From Nymphaea colorata (taxonomy: Eukaryota > Streptophyta > Magnoliopsida > Nymphaeales > Nymphaeaceae): DNA of 64,000 nucleotides. The number at the start of each line of letters is the position of its first letter. Positions within the stretch are counted from its first letter, which is position 1. Below, piece by piece: positions 24,365 to 40,200 of the stretch. Position numbers and translations under genes: made by a program. Below the pieces are notes generated by a model. That model ran no database searches. It had not been told where the DNA came from and was given only the letters and a program-made list of their open reading frames with translations. The stretch is taken from contig NC_045139.1 of the NCBI RefSeq assembly GCF_008831285.2, positions 2,364,704 to 2,428,703 of the forward strand, read 5' to 3'.

Positions 24365-26160
24365 TTCATTTTCCATAGGATGTATGGCTCCTGAGTGCAA
24401 AGAAAGTTGATGTTTACGGCTTTGTAGTTATTGTGATAGAAAATTATTAGTGGTACAGGAAGCAATAGCTTGCACAGGCTAGATATAGTACTTTACTTTC
24501 ACGGGTGCTTTCGTTACTACGAATGTGCCTGTAATCATGTTTCCTTCACATAAATTTTACTTAAGATCTTTTTAATTATCAGCGAACCTTCTTTAGATGA
24601 TAATACTTTACTTTGACAGGTGCTTTCATTACTAGGAATGTGCCTATTGTCATGTTTGCTTCACATAAATTTTGGTTAAGATTTTTTTAATTATCAGCGA
24701 ACCTTCTTTACCCTCATGAATTACCACGTCTAATGCTGAAGCTAAAGAATATGTTGAACAAAATCTGAGGGTCAAAGTGAAACAAAGACATTAATCCACA
24801 AAAGAAAACAACTAACATGCAGCCACCTTAAACAAAAATTTCAAAGAAAAAGCTCATATCCCCCTTAATATGCGGCCAGATTTCTCAAGCTCTTGCTTTG
24901 CCTTCTACCAAGAGTTGGTCACCTGTGCATCCCCTAATTCTCGCGCCCATCCAATTGAGCCGACTGCACGCAGATTACATTTCATGGCCAATTTAAGAGT
25001 GAGCCTGCCCAGATTCTAATTAATTTTTAATATTTCTTGAAATTTTTATTAACCACATATTTTCACTTATTTTCAACAAATATTTGAAAACCAAACTCCT
25101 ATTCGATCCAAGCGAACCAGCAATTCGGAGATTGCTGCAAGCAGAGGAGTTGAACAACAACATGACGATGGCGAGGTGAGCAACCAGCAAACTGAGCAAG
25201 GAGAAATGCCAGAAAACAAGCAACAAAGCAGGTGAATCATGGATTTTTTGATGAAACTGGAAAAATTTGGGAAGCAATGACAGAGTTGAGGAACCTTTTT
25301 TCTTCTTCACCTCTTCTGTCAGCGACAATCAGTCGATTGTGATGGATGCTTGACATCAGTGCATGCTGCAATCGCGAGGGCCATAGGGACGAGCGGAAGG
25401 TGGATTTTCACCAGAAAGGGGGCGAGGGATTGGCTTTATTGTCACAAGTAACACGTGTTTTTTACGTTTGAGATTTAGGAAAGGATCTACAAACCGATCC
25501 TAATGGCTCGATCCTAATTCCAGTTTCCAACATTTGTTGTAGTGAGTACTCACCGGTGGAAACCATGATGGATCGGGAGGGAAGAAAGAGAGAGATAATG
25601 TAGAGGCAGAGAGAGAGGCGATGCATTAGAGGCGATTTGGTCTAAGATCCTAAAAAGCAAGAAGGAAGTTGATATGGAAGAGCAATCAACACACACGAGG
25701 GTAGCACAAGAGAAATCCAACAGACATAATCTGCCCTTTTGTCCAAACAAGAATCTGAAGCCTCCAATTGATGTGATTATAGAAAACAGGAACTTTTCAA
25801 CTGCATATCCAACTAACCTTTCTGGAGTACTAGAAGGCGCTAGTAAAAAGAAAGACGCCGTAGCGGGACGAAGAGGAGCAAAACGCGATCATTCCGACCT
25901 CTCTGTTTTGTCATGCATTCAATTTTTTGTTGTTTAAAAGAATTACCACGTCTAAGATTTTTTTAATTATCAGCGAACCTTCTTTACCCTTAGGCCATGT
26001 TCAAGCCTGTCAATTGAAATGCTAAGACATAGAGCTTCCATCTCGCAACACCTCCAATACCTCCATTTGTGTATGGCTCCAACTTAGGAGACGTGTGTGA
26101 AAAGTCGGATGCGCCACTGAGTCCAAATATTTGTTCTTCTCTTGACTAGATGATTGTGAT
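24365..26160 (+). pseudogene. Degenerate CRK-A-like kinase remnant (A'')
   Basis: The region 24365-24560 matches CRK-A exon 6 and its intron (AGGATGTATGGCTCCTGAGTG, then AAATTATTAGTGGTACAGG). Part of the following intron is repeated at 24600-24715. The region 25990-26155 matches exon 7 (GGCCATGTTCAAGCCTGTCA, then the GGAGACGTGTGTGAAAAGTC tail). Between them lies a 1.2-kb insertion. Stops and frameshifts destroy the frame. It is the forward partner of CRK-C in the third module copy. Confidence 0.8.
24734..25939. mobile_element. 1.2-kb insertion flanked by 16-bp direct repeats
   Basis: The 16-bp word GAATTACCACGTCTAA occurs at both ends (24718-24733 and 25940-25955). A 35-bp word starting GATTTTTTTAATTATCAGCG lies outside it on both sides (24680-24714 and 25956-25990). 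The interior carries no recognised TE protein. The reading frames inside (for example 25674-25937 + and 25020-25328 -) match nothing I know. A retrotransposed fragment or a repair-associated duplication is possible. Confidence 0.5.
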
Positions 26161-26193
26161 GGGACCTATCCTAGCTTCTTTTTGTTTCTCTCC

Positions 26194-26226
<33 letters not shown>

Positions 26227-27437
26227 CATGTTGAGGTTTGTAAGGGCAGTGTCTGTTGTGCCTTTTGCATGCATCTCCAAATACGTGTGTGTACACACAC
26301 ATACTCTATCGAACTACACTGATACTTCACTGAACGGCCATGGTGTTCTATGCACCAAAATCCACTTGCTCAGCCAAAGATAAATTTATGAAATGCTGCA
26401 TGCTGAAGATGCCAACTGATTGAAAGTTGAAACTCAGTAGGTTGCCCAGTCCAGGTGAAGTTTATAGAAAATCAATGAGTTATGTGATTTGACAGGTTTT
26501 TCATTAAAAAAAAAAAGAAAATTGGCCCTCAAAAGGAAAAATGGGAGTTTAAATTCCTAAACGGAGTAGGACGAACCGGGCTGTTACACAGGGAATCATG
26601 CTTCATCTTCCTTGGGCATCATAGTACAAATCAAAGCTGTATGAAGTGTACCTCCTGAGGTTGGGAAGCACCTGCAGGGTCTTCATTGCTGTTCCCAGAG
26701 GCTTCAGGATAAGATTTTCTACTTCAACTAATTAAATTAAAAATCAGCAGAAAAATCCTGATTAGATTATTTTTCTGCCATGAACTTGTCACTGTTGACT
26801 GATCTCTATACTGTGTGCATCAACTGTTGAAGCAAAAGAGAGCATGGTTATTCAGGATAAAGCTTGAGGCAGCATAATTGCTGAAGCTGATGCTCGAATC
26901 AATTGAATTGCTGAAGCAAAAGCAAATGTGGATAATTCAGGATAGGTCTTCATGCAGCATAAGCATCACAAACTGACATTGAATCAACTGAATTGCTGGA
27001 AACTTCTAAAAGACAAACAGCTTAATATGCAGCATAAACTGATATGTATATCCAATATCTTTTACAAAGAATTAGTTACACTGAGCATGTAAGAGGCGTT
27101 AGATTTTGTCATACAATAATGCAAATAACATGACAAAAAAATTCTCGTGTGTGTGAACGAAATAACTTTTCACTTTGAGGTACAAGAAAAAATGCTTTTC
27201 TGATGATAGAGCCATCTTCTGGATTGCAGTTTCTCCTAATTGAGTTAACCTCACTTCGGAAAGAGTTCTCAAGGGTAGCTCAAGGTCTGCAAGCAGTCGA
27301 ACTCAGATTTGCTTCACTAGTTCAAGATGCTTGAATCATATGTCTTTGTGGGGCATGATTGAGCAGTAACCTTTTGTGCTCCAAAGCAACATGTCTTACC
27401 CTCTCTCCAAACACAGATAATTGTTTGCCAAGCTACT
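26161..27437. other. Third copy of the CRK convergent spacer
   Basis: Contains a (CT)n run at about 26193-26226. The landmarks shared with the CRK-A 3' flank are a TGCATGCTGAAGATGCCAACTGATTG-like block near 26397, GAAGTTTATAGAAAATCAATG near 26456 and CTTTTACAAAGAATTAG near 27058. No gene is seen. Confidence 0.6.
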
Positions 27438-31031
<3,594 letters not shown>

Positions 31032-31099
31032 GACAGAGAGAGAGAGAGAGAGTTGCAGAGGAAATGGAAATGGAGAGGTGGGAGATGGGGAGGTGAATA

Positions 31100-32249
31100 A
31101 CGGAGGTAGCAAATATAGTAGTGCTGTAGGAGTTGACCGTTGCGTGCCGCCGAAATTTTTTTCAAGTATTCAAAGAATCGAAGGTCAAAGGCTTAAGCAA
31201 TATGAACTACTGTGGCCGTTTTTCTGAAAAACTCAAAATGCAAAATTAAGGATATCTCTAACTTTTAAGCATAGTTAAAAACTTGAACAATAAAAGATAT
31301 TTGATTTATTTTATTTTAATATAAATTTTCGTTTCTCCTTTTTATTCCTTCATAAAATTTATGTTAGCATTTTCAGAATGGAGTCACTGTCCTTCATAAA
31401 ATTTATGTAAAATGAAAATAATTTATACCGGTGCATGTCCATATTATTGCGTCAATGAAGTTCTGTTCACTTTTTCTGCAAGGTTGGACTTAAAAGACAT
31501 TAAATAAATTTAAGAGTTCATTTGAAACTCCTGCAAAGTCAGCTTCTCTGAAGTAACGAACAAGAAAAATTTCGTTAACATACTTGTACTTTGCTATAAT
31601 CCAAATACAGACCTCGCAGTTCTAGTTATCTTCAATCCGGCCTTGCTTTAGCTAACAACTGCTAAAAATGAACCCACAAGCTAAATGATAACAGATACAA
31701 ATTACAATCACATACAATTTATACTTTAAGCTAAAAATTTTTCTCTTCCACTTCCGTACAATAATAATAGTTATAATCGTCATTTATTTTGTTATTGCTC
31801 ATATTCTAGGTAGAACTAAGCAGCAATGGTAGTCGTGGAACTTCATTTGGTAGTTATCAGTATCATTGAGTCCTATAATAAGAAAATCAGAAACATAATG
31901 GCCCGTGTCTAATATTATAGACAAAATGCAGTCTCTTACATGAAATTTTTCTTCATTGAATGTAATAAAATATAAATGTCAAAATACAAGTCCGTGTGTT
32001 AAGGAAAGAATGATATTTTTCGTCAGTACGCGCTCTTCAAACCTTATTTCTGCATTTCAAAGGAAATAAACGTTTTAGAGGTATAAACTAGGTTGCAAAC
32101 TCGCATACGAGTCCGCTCATATCTCTTAACTATTTTATTAAAAAAAGAAAAGTACGGTTTGTCTTATAAAATATAAAAGTTCCACTCGAGATCATTTTTT
32201 CTATTTGATGGGGAGCTATCAATGGTAGAAACGCCTCATATATTTTGAC
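31100..32249. other. Intergenic, no gene recognised
   Basis: AT-rich sequence upstream of CRK-C. It probably contains the CRK-C promoter, but I can point to no specific element. An AG run at 31037-31052 lies immediately upstream of the CRK-C start. Confidence 0.5.
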
Positions 32250-32592
32250 TAGGGCTGTACAATAGGGGCGAGCTCGAGCTTGAACTCTACTAGTTATAAG
32301 GTGAACTCAAGCTCAACTTACATAACCAAGTCTGAACTCGAGCTCGATTCGTGTTCCTTAATATATATTTTATACTTAAAAATTTTTATATTTTTATTTA
32401 GGCCATTTTAAGTTTTTGAAATTATAAAAATCAGTATTCGTGTTAAAAGAGCTTAATCGAGATTAATTGAGTCGAGTTCATCCAACTTGAACTCGCTTCA
32501 TTCACAAACTCAAGTTATCAGTTAAACTCGAACTTGAATCGTTTAACTTACAAGTCAAGCTCGAGTTGGTTTGACTCTCTCAACATTCTTAA
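32250..32592. mobile_element. MITE-like ACTCG/GAGCTCGAG repeat, copy 3 (inverted)
   Basis: Its core (TTAATATATATTTTATACTT.. and CATTTTAAGTTTTTGAAATT) is the reverse complement of the core at 13265-13350. The arms carry GAGCTCGAGCTT and ACTCGAGCTCGA words. The ends AGGGCTGTACAA and the complement of TCAACATTCTTAAC are imperfect inverted repeats. Confidence 0.75.
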
Positions 32593-32980
32593 CTTTGACA
32601 TCTTTAATTTTACATGCATAAATTATCAAAAATGTTCTTTCGCCACTTGTAGAATTTTCAAAAAAATATTTTGGCCCTTTTGATAGTGCAATTCTTGACT
32701 GTTCAGCCTCTGCAAGTTAAAAATTCTTGCCCTGCCACCGTCTTGAGGTGAGAGGAAGAAAGGAGAGCTTTGGTTCTTTGTCCCTAGTAAACATATATTA
32801 AGTGAAAATTTGCTCCAAAAGAAATTCACCAAGCCGTAAAACACACCAAAACCCATTGTTGCTTTCTTCAATTTGAAGGTTTTAAGTTGTCTCATCTGAA
32901 GAACTGTGTGGAGACAGTCCACCACCACATGCCGCTGCATTCATGGAGTCCAGGGTGCCGTGCATCTTCTAGTATAGCCT

Positions 32981-33190
32981 CAGGGGCGCAGCTACATATA
33001 AGCATGTGTGGGCAGTTGCCTACACAGTCCCACACCCTTTTTCATTTATTTTTCAAATTTGTGGTCTCCAACAATTGGTTTATCTATATATTATGTCTCA
33101 CTTAATCATTTGAGCGGTGCCCCTTAATCATTTTCTTGTATCTAATTTTTTTTTTTAAGTGAATGCCCCTTCGCCAAAAATTTCTGTCTT
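32981..33190. mobile_element. hAT-like terminal fragment
   Basis: Starts CAGGGGCGCAGCTACATA, a common plant hAT-type terminus, followed by GTGTGGGCAGTTGCCTACACA, a palindromic word shared with 13925 and 15135. No matching right end was identified. Confidence 0.4.
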
Positions 33191-34200
33191 CATTCCTAAT
33201 TATAATGGCTTTGGTTTTGTTCTTTTGCATCTTAATATTGTGATTTTGGCACTAATTGCACTCTTTGCTACGGAATGACATATAAACAGCAATGGCAAAT
33301 GCTCGTCTAAAAAAAGAGGCAACAATGGTTTGACATCAGCTAACAATTCTAAAGTATGCAATTACTCCAAACAGCCCAAGTTGCCCTAAATGCAAGATGC
33401 ATGACATGAAATTTGACGATGTATCTTGTGCACCCTAGTTTCACCGCGAGCTACATCCGGTAGCTTTTAATTGGCAAATTTCGGCTATCTTTCGTTTCTG
33501 GTTTCAGCAGAGATTACGATTTCCAATCATGACGCTACCGATCTTTCCCACCTCAACAACTCTGTAAAAGATTTGATATGAGTAGAAAAAGATTGTCCTT
33601 TACTGTTAATATGACTTTTTGTGTATTCAATTTGATCAATGAACAAAGTCTGACCCCTTTATACTTTCTACGCAGTGGGGCCAAAAGATAGACAGAATGC
33701 CAATATGAGCATTTTCCACTCGAACCAGAAAAGCGGCTTCGCCAGCAGAGAGATCTGTAAAGTAAGCAAATCCATTGTGGCCCAGCCACTTATGAATTGC
33801 TCATGCATACCAACCGCATCGGTAAAGCGGAGTTCCGTGAATGGTAGAAGAGTCCACCGTACTGTTCCAACCGCATGGTGGGAACAGAAATAAACCAGCT
33901 TGAAAATTTTTCCGATGCAATCATCTTGGAAATTTTTCAAACACAAAGTCACAAACGACTCATATACGGTTGCTTGTGTCCCTCTTGTTTAGCATTGTTG
34001 GACAAAGTCAAGCACTACTTCATTCCCACGTTCACCGACCGTTGACATCTTTTCTCTCTCAAAAGAGTCGGAAACGGTTCAACTTCAACCACATCTTTTA
34101 CCACAAGTGTACTTAACGTTGTTAAGAAAGAAGAAAGAGACTTACCATCGGAAAGAGGTCCTACTCGGCTGGACGGTGCGGCGCCCCAAGAAGCTGACTC
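33191..34200. other. Intergenic downstream of MER3, no supported gene
   Basis: Noncoding apart from an unexplained minus-strand open frame at 33668-33952 with hydrophobic stretches. No family is recognised. Confidence 0.4.
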
Positions 34201-37200
34201 TCAAAGAAATGAGAAGATGCTCCGACAACCAAGGAAACTCACATCAAAAGCCGAGCCAGCAGAGCCGGAGCACGGCTGCTCGACTCGCGCCTCGGTAACA
34301 TCCTTCACTTCCAGAATCTCGACATCTCTGGTTGAACCTTCAAGCTTCTCCTGCTCCACGCAATTCTCTGAGTTTTCCTCCGCCGGAAATGCTCTCTCCG
34401 GCACTTGACGGCTGCTCTTGCTGGAGAACTCGATCAACTCTTTGTTCTCCTTGACCGGCTGACCAAGACAACCATGAGCCCTTTGAGGACTTATGGCTCG
34501 TCCTCTACCCGCATCGTCAGAGTTGCTTTGCTGATTGAATGAGGAAACGTCTCTCCAATTGTAAATGCTTTCAACCGTGTTATTAATGTCGTCAGAAAGA
34601 ACACAACTCAAATCTTCAGCCGAGCTGGAGTCGGAATCCAATAGAATGATGGTTTCTCTATCGTTTTCGCCTGCATTTGGTATCCCAATGATCTGATTCA
34701 TGTAGCAAGCTCCAAATTGCTGCTCTGGATGTCGTTCTCTGTTCATGGTCATGAATGTTTCAAAGGGCAGGAAAGTTTTGGCCTTTTTACGGATATGTTC
34801 GAAAATTCTGTCATTGTTAAGGCTTTCACCTACAGGCTTGTTGATTTCGACAACGGCAGCATCTTTAAAGTGTGAACGAAAATTTCAGTGACCATCATGA
34901 TACTCATCCGTGGAGTACATTGAACGGAAAAGAGGCCTGTGATTATTACCTTCGTTTGTGTCAGTCAGGACACTTTCGACTTCTTCATCAGCCTGTAAGA
35001 GCTCGAAGCTTGGTCTATAGCAAGAAGTTTGTAAGATCATTACTATATTCGACATGCAAACTCATCAAATGTCAAATGGAACTCTAAGTTAATCTTTAGT
35101 AAAGAAAGCAAGGCGAAGTAGTTGTGAAGAAAGGCAAGGGATTGGTACAATTGGTGGGGAACCATGGTTATTAGGCAGAAATCATGGATTAAAACTTCAT
35201 TTTTTGCTTCTTATCAGTGTTACAGCACTTGCCTGGGTAAAGGTTCAAACGATCAAGGAGGCCACAGGTAGAGCAGATGAAACCAGTGATCTTTCAACGT
35301 GCCACAGGAGAGAAAATGGACAACTATATAATGGGCACGTTCCTTTCATGAATGTAATTAGAGATAAACTTGCAGAGATCAAATGTGTGACTTTCTGTGA
35401 CTGCAAATATGAGCAGAAAAAGTTGAAAGAAATGATCACCAGAGTAATTGAGATGCAATGCTATAGTCCACAGAACCATCAAGTTCATGTGAAATTGTAG
35501 CGCACGACATCACAAAAATGCTACTCAGAAAGCTGAATCAACTCTGCCAAAATTTGAACGGGTGTTCTTCTAACTGGAGACTTGGTTCCAGAATAGTCTA
35601 AGTGAAATGTTCGGAATAGTAAAGTTCTGTAGTAAAATCACAATTTCTAAGTACGTCTTTGTTGATTTCTTGGAATTACAAATATCAGATTTTGTTTGAC
35701 ATAGTTTTCAGAGGCAAAAGAACTACTTTCAGAGATTAGGTTGGATCCACATTTTCTTGATAATCTCTCATTCTTTTGATTGTCTTTCTTGGATCTTGGG
35801 TTTACTTTCTGTTATAGGCCATATGACTAAAAAAACATTGTGAAACCTAGAAGCTAGCTTATGGTTACCTGAAAGAATGGTCACAGAAAAAGCTTACATG
35901 GAAGAGAAGGCATTATTTAGTTGATCCGTCACATCTGTTCCTTCTGCTGGGGGCTGACAATTCCTTTCGGCGTCATCTTCCACCACATAAATCTCTTCAG
36001 GTAATGAATAAGCCGAAGGTAGATCCCTCTTGGCTTTCTCCTGGTTCAAACTTGATCCTTTGCTTCTTGCTAGCACAAGTTTCTCATGGATATCACGACC
36101 AACTATTAAAGTTGCAGAGTTCATCAGAGGGTTGCAAGGCAGATGCAAAAGGAACATTCATCTGAGGCAAATTAATGGGGTAAGATGGCTACCGTATTCT
36201 TCGGAGATAAGATGAGCACTCACAGTCAGTTTATTATTCTGGGGTGAAGTGATGAAGATGGTTACTGTATATGGACTGCAAATGCAGCAAAGCTACAAGA
36301 GTTAGTAGAAAAGAGAACAGAGAAATGACAACCAATTCTTCCAAGCGAAATACAAGCTGTGGAGGAAGTCTTGGAATGAGCAATAATGATTCGGAAGCCA
36401 GACAACATAAGAATGCATGAACTGTTAGCTGGAAGATGAGGTTTCATAATATAAAATTTTCACTCTCAATAGCATCTCTGATGCCTAACAACAATAAATA
36501 GGTAAAGCAGGATAACAATTATAAAGCAAATTCAAAGTGGAAACGTTAACTTCAATATAACGAGTTAAGGGAAGTATAAGCCAGCAAAAGAAGATATATC
36601 AAGAAGATTAGATCTCCGTCTCCTGAAGAGTGTGTGTGACAATTAACACACACAGTAGAGGGTTTAGCTCTCTTCTTTAATTAGTTTCCGTGCAAGGACG
36701 GATTAACTACTTGGTTACTTTTATATTGAGTTCTACGTCCGTCATTTACGGAGGAATTCAATTATGAATTACCCCTAAATGAACTTTCCTTTCTTTGAAG
36801 AATCCTTTGGATAGATACACACCTTTACTCCGTTTACACCAGTTGTTATGTCTAGGATAATTATAAGGATATCAATGACAGTGGGATACCCAAACTTTCA
36901 TGCATTAATAGGAAGAGTTTGACCTGTCAATAGTTACCTCGAATATTCATTTAATCTGTCAAAAAATAACAGATAGTAAGTTAAGTGAATTAGGTAAAAG
37001 CTCATTAATATATTTACCATGACAAATATATTAACAAGGAATAACCTTATTTTTTCATGGTAAACGATCTGATTATCTTCTTCTGAACCTACAACCTGCA
37101 GAACCATTCAAATGTGTGATGTCAGAGGCTTAGTCAATGTGCCTTTTGTTTTTCATATTTATGAAAGTGGATAGTATCAGGTTATATGTTTAGAGACCTA

Positions 37201-40200
37201 AAATAGGCAGTATCTACAAAAGAGAGAAGACGGAGAAGACAAGGCATGTTCCTTAGTTGAACCGATCACTTCCCAACCTACACGGCGTGCAAGTATTTCA
37301 GATAGAAATACCTTGCAGAGGTTTCCACACAATGTACCGTACAAATGCTCCCACATGTAGTATAACTAAAATTATAAATTGGAACCCATATTTTTTAATA
37401 TAATATGATGCGAAATAGATTTCATTTTCCTCCCTCATCAATCTATGCGTAGCCTTATTTCATGTCCCCTGTGTCTTACGCTCTTACTTGACCAGTTATA
37501 TGGCAAAAGTATGAGCACAGACAATTATCAAGCTTGAAGCTTCACATTCAGTAGAAGGTTTCTGACTATGAAGATCTATCCCCTGAATAAAATAACATAT
37601 GACATCTTATGCCCTCATGTTTATCGTAAAATTTTGTGAAAGAACACGACTGCAAAAGTACCAGGTCTCCACAAGGCCTTGCTGGTGAGGGGCTGAATGA
37701 TGATATCCTTGTCAATGTGATGTGCAATTTGGCATCTCCTTGCCTTCTTGTTTCAACTTCCTCCATTTTCACATCAACCTTCGGGGGAATTGATAGCAGG
37801 GATTCCTTGATCTGGTTCCCGAAAGGGTACTTTCTGCCAGTAATTATTTCTATTCTCCTCGGGTCTGCACTTTCCAATGTGTCAAAAGAATGGACACCCA
37901 CTGAATGCAGTGCCTATGTCAAAATTCATTACTCAGTCAAAATCTACTTATTCATAAAAACATCTGTAAAAGAAAGAGGTCAATCACATGGAACAAGCAC
38001 TAGACCTTGGCAGTAACCAGGCCAATGCCAACCAGTTGTTTCAGCAAGTACTGACTGTCATCCCACAGTCTATGGTGTAGGCATTTTGCAAGAATACTGG
38101 CATGCAAAGCTCCTTTGTATTCTTTCCTGAAAATGAAGCACTCTTTCATGCACTTGGCCACTCTGGTTCCACTTGAGCAAATTGCATTGACATCCTGTAA
38201 AAGGAAGCAACTTTAAAAGTCAAACAATATCGAGATTCAGCAGTAATAACTGATTGCCATAGCTTACCTGATTCAGGGACAAGTCATGAATCATTGGATC
38301 ACCAGTCAGGCAGTCATTTATCAAAACAAATATCTTCTCCTCCCTTGATTGAACGCGTTTCTTCCTTTTTGCGTTTGCACTAAGGATATGATATCTGAGG
38401 CGACCATCTTTATCGGAGTTTATATCATTTAACAGTTTCTTCTCATTACGTCGCAGCTGTATCCCTTCATTACCATGATAGAAACTACAATATGAACCTG
38501 AAATGAAGAGTAGAGGTCAAAAGATGTATGTTAAAAATCCTTACAGCTAGTCTCTTCTGAACGGCAAATCACATGAAGTAATTCTTCCAAACTGCATTTT
38601 CCAGAAGTCAGCAGAACTTGTTTCATGGTACCAAACTTCAAATAATATTTTGCCATCAATTTTCCAGGCTCTGCAAAGGAAAACGAGAAAGCTTCATAAA
38701 TAAATGATGATTATATTCTGCATACAAAATTAATCATAAAAGACAACCATACTCGTAAAATTACATTAAAGACCATCAAAATCGTATCAAATTAAATCTA
38801 TGTTTAATAAGATGTTGTATTCGAGTAGCTATTATTTCATGGAACATCTAATTCACTTCCTCGAGAACATCTCTACTGAGGAAAAAGTTTCTTCTGAATC
38901 GACATAATAGGAACCCACTAATATTAAAGTCATTTCGGAGGGTTAGGAAAGAAACAATGACAATGACTAGATAGAGATGGATTGAATCACCCTGAATTTC
39001 CACACGTTCAGACATCTATTGGCCCATAAGAGCGTTACAAGCAAAAACTTACAGGTTTAGGAATGATGATGAAGCAATCCTTCGGTCTTAACTCCTTATA
39101 TTTCTTTATTCATGAACATTCTTACACTTGCAGAGCAAAATGCCTTTCGAGAATTTGTATCCAACGACCCCTTTTCTCCTTTTCCTCTTTTGTCTTAATA
39201 TTTCTATGAGCTCTCATGCTCGAGTTTTTTCCCACGTAGCAATCAACGCTTTGTTTTTGTTGTTTTCCTCTATTTCTGGCCTTTGAGGCTCCTCTCTTTA
39301 ATTCCATCGCAGATTTTTTTTTGTATAAATTGGAAATACCAAGAGGGTGTTTTTATGCCTTCTCAAAACTAGTTTTCAGCAATCATTCTGTTATGATAGG
39401 TTTGACCATTTGTAATTTTGTACATGCCATTATGCCATGCCAGTATAAGGTTAATATGATTCTAGAATCTAAATTGTTGTTCAATATCATCAACAGATAA
39501 GAAGATACCTAACGGTTTCAGAAGGAATCCATATTCATCCGTCCATACCAGACCATATTTTGATAACTCGTTGACCTGCTGTACACACAAATCTGATGTA
39601 GACTAGTTAGTAAACTTGATGATAATAAAAACACAATGGAGATATTATAAGCAAGCTATCAACAGGGTACCTTTCATATGCTTTTCTAATTGTTCAAAAT
39701 GAATCCCTTTTTTAACTCCATAATGGTCGGGGTTCTGCAGATCAAGATTATAAACGTTGTGACTACGATATGGAAAAGAAGAAAAGATGGACGCTAGCAA
39801 TATAACATGCCTTCTTTAACCGCACATATAAATATGAGCACTTCAGCCACTCTATTGCCAAGCTTATGTCAGACACGGTTAGCTGCACTATTTCTGCATT
39901 TAGATGCTCCGTCATGCAAGAAAGCAATCTATTATGACAATGACCCTGTGTCAGAACATCCGAAATTCACATCGAATATAAGGTAAGTATTCAAGTTCAT
40001 ACTGGGATTCCACCATCTCACAGCCATTTAAAAGATTTTCATATAAGTGCACCTGAAAGAAGATAACCAATCAATTTTCTGCTTGCTTTTTCCCTTGAAA
40101 AAGCAACTACACTTTTTTCAAGAGTCAAGATACAAATAAGCGTACACGATCCATATGGTAAAAAGTAATAGTTAATTGCCTAATTCTATTTCCTTATCTA

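Noticed and set aside
25674-25937. 87-codon + frame in the 1.2-kb insertion
   Set aside because: No domain, and it runs to the insertion boundary. The opposite strand is open as well. Not supported as a gene.
35204-35500. 98-codon + strand frame inside MER3
   Set aside because: It lies in an intron region on the opposite strand with no recognisable motif.
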